Below are positions 61,985-64,000 of a stretch of 64,000 nt of DNA, piece by piece. The stretch spans positions 558,001 to 622,000 of the forward strand of contig NZ_SBJL01000002.1 in the NCBI RefSeq assembly GCF_004634425.1, written 5' to 3'. The first letter of the stretch is position 1; every line of letters starts with the position of its first letter. This DNA is from Vitreimonas flagellata. Lineage in GTDB: Bacteria > Pseudomonadota > Alphaproteobacteria > Caulobacterales > Aquidulcibacteraceae. The position numbers and the translations under genes were made by a program. A model generated the notes under the pieces. That model had not been told where the DNA came from, did not search any database, and saw only the letters and a program-made list of their open reading frames with translations.

Positions 61985-62818
61985 GTGAAGACGGTTTTGT
62001 CGATCCAGAGTCAGGTGGCGGGCGCGCGCGTGGGCAATTCTGTCGCGGCCTTCGCAATGGAGCGGCTGGGCGTGCGCGTGTTGCAGTTGCCGACAGTGCT
62101 GCTGGGGCGCCGGCCCGATCACGGCCCACCGGGCGGCGGCCCTATTCCGGCGGCGACGTTGAGCGCGATGATCGAAGGCTTGGCGGCGGATGGCGTCTTG
62201 GCCGAGGTCGATGCGGTGCTGAGCGGCTATCTCGGCGCTTCGGATCATGTCGCCGTGGTGCTCGGCGCCGTGGCGCAGGTGAAGGCGGCAAACGCCAAGG
62301 CCGTGTTCGTCTGCGATCCGGTGCTGGGCGATGACGGCAAGCTCTTCGTGCGCGACGAGATCGCGGACGCGGTGTTGAACGGCCTGTGGCGGCATGCCGA
62401 TTGGCTGACTCCGAATGCATTCGAGCTTGGCCTATTGACTGGCCGGACGGTCGACTCGCTGGAGAGCGCGCGGGAGGCTGCGCGATATGTCGGCAAACCG
62501 GTGCTGTGTTCCTCTATTCGGACTGCGCTGGGCCTTGGCAATCTGCTGGCGGCGCCGACGGGCGATTGGTTCTGCGAAACGCCGCGCCTGCCCCGCGCAC
62601 AGAAGGGCGCCGGCGATTTGTTGAGCGCGCTTTACGTGGCGCGACGCGTGCGCGGCGATGCGCTGGTGATGGCGCTCGAAGGCGCCACGGGTTCTGTTTA
62701 TGACGTCATCGTGCGCTCGCTGGCGGCGGACAGCGAGGATTTGCTGTTGCCCGAGGCGCAAGATTTGCTGGAAGAGCCGGTGACGTGGCCGCGCGCGCGG
62801 TCGTTGGAGCGAGTTTGA
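61985..62818 (+). CDS. pdxY: Pyridoxal kinase
   Basis: 277 aa with a GTG start at 61985. Ribokinase-like fold: VLSIQSQVAGARVGNSVAAF at the N-terminus, VFVCDPVLGDDGKLFV, LTPNAFELGLLTGR, and the catalytic anion-hole QKGAGDLLSALYVA with the GAGD aspartate. It phosphorylates pyridoxal to pyridoxal 5'-phosphate for cofactor salvage. The stop overlaps the next start (TGATG), so the two genes are coupled. Confidence 0.93.
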   Translation: MKTVLSIQSQVAGARVGNSVAAFAMERLGVRVLQLPTVLLGRRPDHGPPGGGPIPAATLSAMIEGLAADGVLAEVDAVLSGYLGASDHVAVVLGAVAQVKAANAKAVFVCDPVLGDDGKLFVRDEIADAVLNGLWRHADWLTPNAFELGLLTGRTVDSLESAREAARYVGKPVLCSSIRTALGLGNLLAAPTGDWFCETPRLPRAQKGAGDLLSALYVARRVRGDALVMALEGATGSVYDVIVRSLAADSEDLLLPEAQDLLEEPVTWPRARSLERV

Positions 62819-63924
62819 TGGTGGAAGGCTATGTCGCGCCGGGGTTCGAGCGCGTGCGCGAGGCGTTCGCGGCGGGCTTAAGCGAAGAACTCGGCGCGGG
62901 GTTTGCCGCCGTGCGCGATGGCGAAGTCGTGGTCGATATCTGGGGCGGCTGGGCCGATCGCGCACAAACGAAGCCTTGGACGCGCGAGACGATCGTGCCG
63001 GTCTATTCGACCACGAAAGCGATCAGCGCGATCGTGATGGCGTGGCTCCATGATCGCGGCTTGCTCGAGTACGAGGCGCCAACGGCGAAGCTCTGGCCCG
63101 AATTTGGCGTGCACGGCAAAGATAAAGTCACCGTGGCGCAAACGCTCGCGCACATGGCGGGCTTGCCGGGCTTCATCAATCCAATCGATCCCGATCTGTG
63201 GCTCGATCCGCCAGCCTGCGCGGCCGCGCTCGCAGCGCTTGAACCATTGTGGGAGCCAGGCACGGCGAGCGGCTATCACCCGATGAGCTGGGGCTATCTC
63301 GTGGGTGAGATGGCGCGGCGTGCGTCGGGGCGTTCGGTGGGCACTATTTTGCGCGAAGAAATTTGTGCGCCGCTCGGCATCGATTTTCAGATCGGCACGC
63401 CGGAGAGCGAGCATCATCGCGCCGCGGAGATGAAGAAGCCGACGCGCCCTGGCGATTTCAACGAGATCACACCGGCGCTGAAAGCTGCTTTCTTTTCGCC
63501 TTGGGCCGCACCCGTGCGTGGTTCGGCGCAATGGCGGCGGATCGAGATCCCGTCCGCCAACGGCCACGGCGGCGCGTTGGCGGTGGCGCGTTTATATGAA
63601 GTGTATGCGACGGGCGGCTTGATCGGCGGCAGCCGCGTGCTCTCACAAGAAGCGTTCGACGCGCTAACGAAGCGACGCTTCAAGGGCGAAGATCTGGTGT
63701 TGCCGTTCAACGTGGATTGGCGCACCGGCGTGATTGGAAACTCGAACCGCTTCTATGGGCCGAACGTAGAAGCGTTCGGACATTCCGGCGCGGGTGGTTC
63801 TGTCGGCTTCGGCGATCCCGTCGCCGGCGTGTCGGCGGGCTATGTGATGAACAAGCAATCGCACCACATCATGGCCGACCCGCGGTCGCTGAAGCTGATC
63901 GAGGCGCTCTATTCGTGCCTATGA
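62818..63924 (+). CDS. Serine beta-lactamase-fold hydrolase (EstB/class C-like)
   Basis: 368 aa. The nucleophile motif is Ser64-Thr-Thr-Lys67 in PVYSTTKAISA, with a Tyr motif near SGYHPMSWGYL and the C-terminal FGHSGAGGSVGFGDPVAG in place of the KTG triad. No signal peptide is visible, so it is probably a cytoplasmic esterase of family VIII rather than a beta-lactamase. Coupled to pdxY by a one-base overlap. The physiological substrate is unknown. Confidence 0.9.
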   Translation: MVEGYVAPGFERVREAFAAGLSEELGAGFAAVRDGEVVVDIWGGWADRAQTKPWTRETIVPVYSTTKAISAIVMAWLHDRGLLEYEAPTAKLWPEFGVHGKDKVTVAQTLAHMAGLPGFINPIDPDLWLDPPACAAALAALEPLWEPGTASGYHPMSWGYLVGEMARRASGRSVGTILREEICAPLGIDFQIGTPESEHHRAAEMKKPTRPGDFNEITPALKAAFFSPWAAPVRGSAQWRRIEIPSANGHGGALAVARLYEVYATGGLIGGSRVLSQEAFDALTKRRFKGEDLVLPFNVDWRTGVIGNSNRFYGPNVEAFGHSGAGGSVGFGDPVAGVSAGYVMNKQSHHIMADPRSLKLIEALYSCL

Positions 63925-64000
63925 GGCGCGGAGGAAGCGTGGCTTTTCATTGGGTGCGAGCACGGCGCAGGTGAGCGGGCCGCCGAAGCAGGCGCCAGTG
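63919..64000 (-). CDS. C-terminal fragment of an unidentified gene (cut by window edge)
   Basis: Reading leftward from base 64000, a frame ends at a TAG (63921-63919). Its last residues include TGACFGGPLTCAVLAPNEKP and RFLRAS. The codon usage and lack of other genes in the space suggest a real C-terminus overlapping the preceding convergent gene by 6 bases. Too short to identify. Confidence 0.4.
   Translation of the reverse strand, partial: TGACFGGPLTCAVLAPNEKPRFLRAS

Noticed and set aside
62818-63924. Antibiotic-resistance beta-lactamase
   Set aside because: It has the SxxK fold but no signal peptide and an atypical third motif; an esterase is more likely.

Overview
The window reads as one contiguous piece of chromosome from a GC-rich, aerobic alphaproteobacterium. 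The gene set fits Caulobacterales/Hyphomonadaceae best: an lptC-lptA-lptB-rpoN block followed by hpf and ptsN, a TonB receptor beside an MFS importer, and sdhC-sdhD-sdhA. That placement is inferred from gene content and style only. Genes are densely packed, with many ATGA or TGATG overlaps and some TTG/GTG starts. I see no rRNA, tRNA, phage, insertion sequence or CRISPR array.

Layout. 1-3319: tyrosine catabolism on the minus strand (hpd, an isoaspartyl peptidase-like lipoprotein, a VOC protein, the first codons of maiA) with a divergent MarR regulator. 3422-5053: a small exported protein and a PQQ-type sugar dehydrogenase lipoprotein. 5207-12911: envelope and regulation (lptC, lptA, lptB, rpoN, then a small HTH protein, a DUF2785 protein and an EamA transporter interrupting the usual path to hpf, then ptsN and a membrane acyltransferase). 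13038-18818: leucine/isovalerate degradation (isovaleryl-CoA dehydrogenase, both methylcrotonyl-CoA carboxylase subunits) with a divergent LysR. 18901-22316: two-component NHEJ (Ku, LigD). 22376-25331: lipoprotein, crotonase, HAD phosphatase, DUF72 protein. 25335-30036: three-gene 2-oxoacid:ferredoxin oxidoreductase with a GltD-like flavoprotein. 30163-34133: FAH-family hydrolase and a large DUF2339 membrane protein. 34078-36627: glutathione-dependent formaldehyde oxidation. 36690-38033: a Phd/YefM-type antitoxin-like gene coupled to an unrecognised gene behind an operator-like palindrome. 38383-40691: class III cyclase fused to a SUMF1-like domain, plus a cyclic-nucleotide-type phosphoesterase. 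40752-49193: pectate-lyase-like lipoprotein, acyl-CoA ligase, TetR, alpha/beta hydrolase, TonB receptor and MFS transporter. 49305-52859: TetR-controlled HlyD/ABC export operon. 53044-55498: VOC protein, PilZ protein, NTF2-like lipoprotein, LysR. 55516-58102: sdhCDA without sdhB. 58236-64000: DUF885 peptidase, CitE-like lyase plus MaoC hydratase, pyridoxal kinase, serine beta-lactamase-fold esterase, and a cut-off gene end.

Two things stand out beyond the genes. Five local regulators (MarR, two LysR, two TetR) each have a palindrome at or just before their start codon, suggesting autoregulation by blocking initiation. Several intergenic gaps carry members of a GCCGGC-based palindromic repeat family, two of them as 90-bp two-arm inverted repeats, and another gap carries a different multi-hairpin repeat with an 11-C tract. 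The least explained loci are the antitoxin-like pair with Lys/Ala/Pro-rich tails and the cyclase-SUMF1 fusion.
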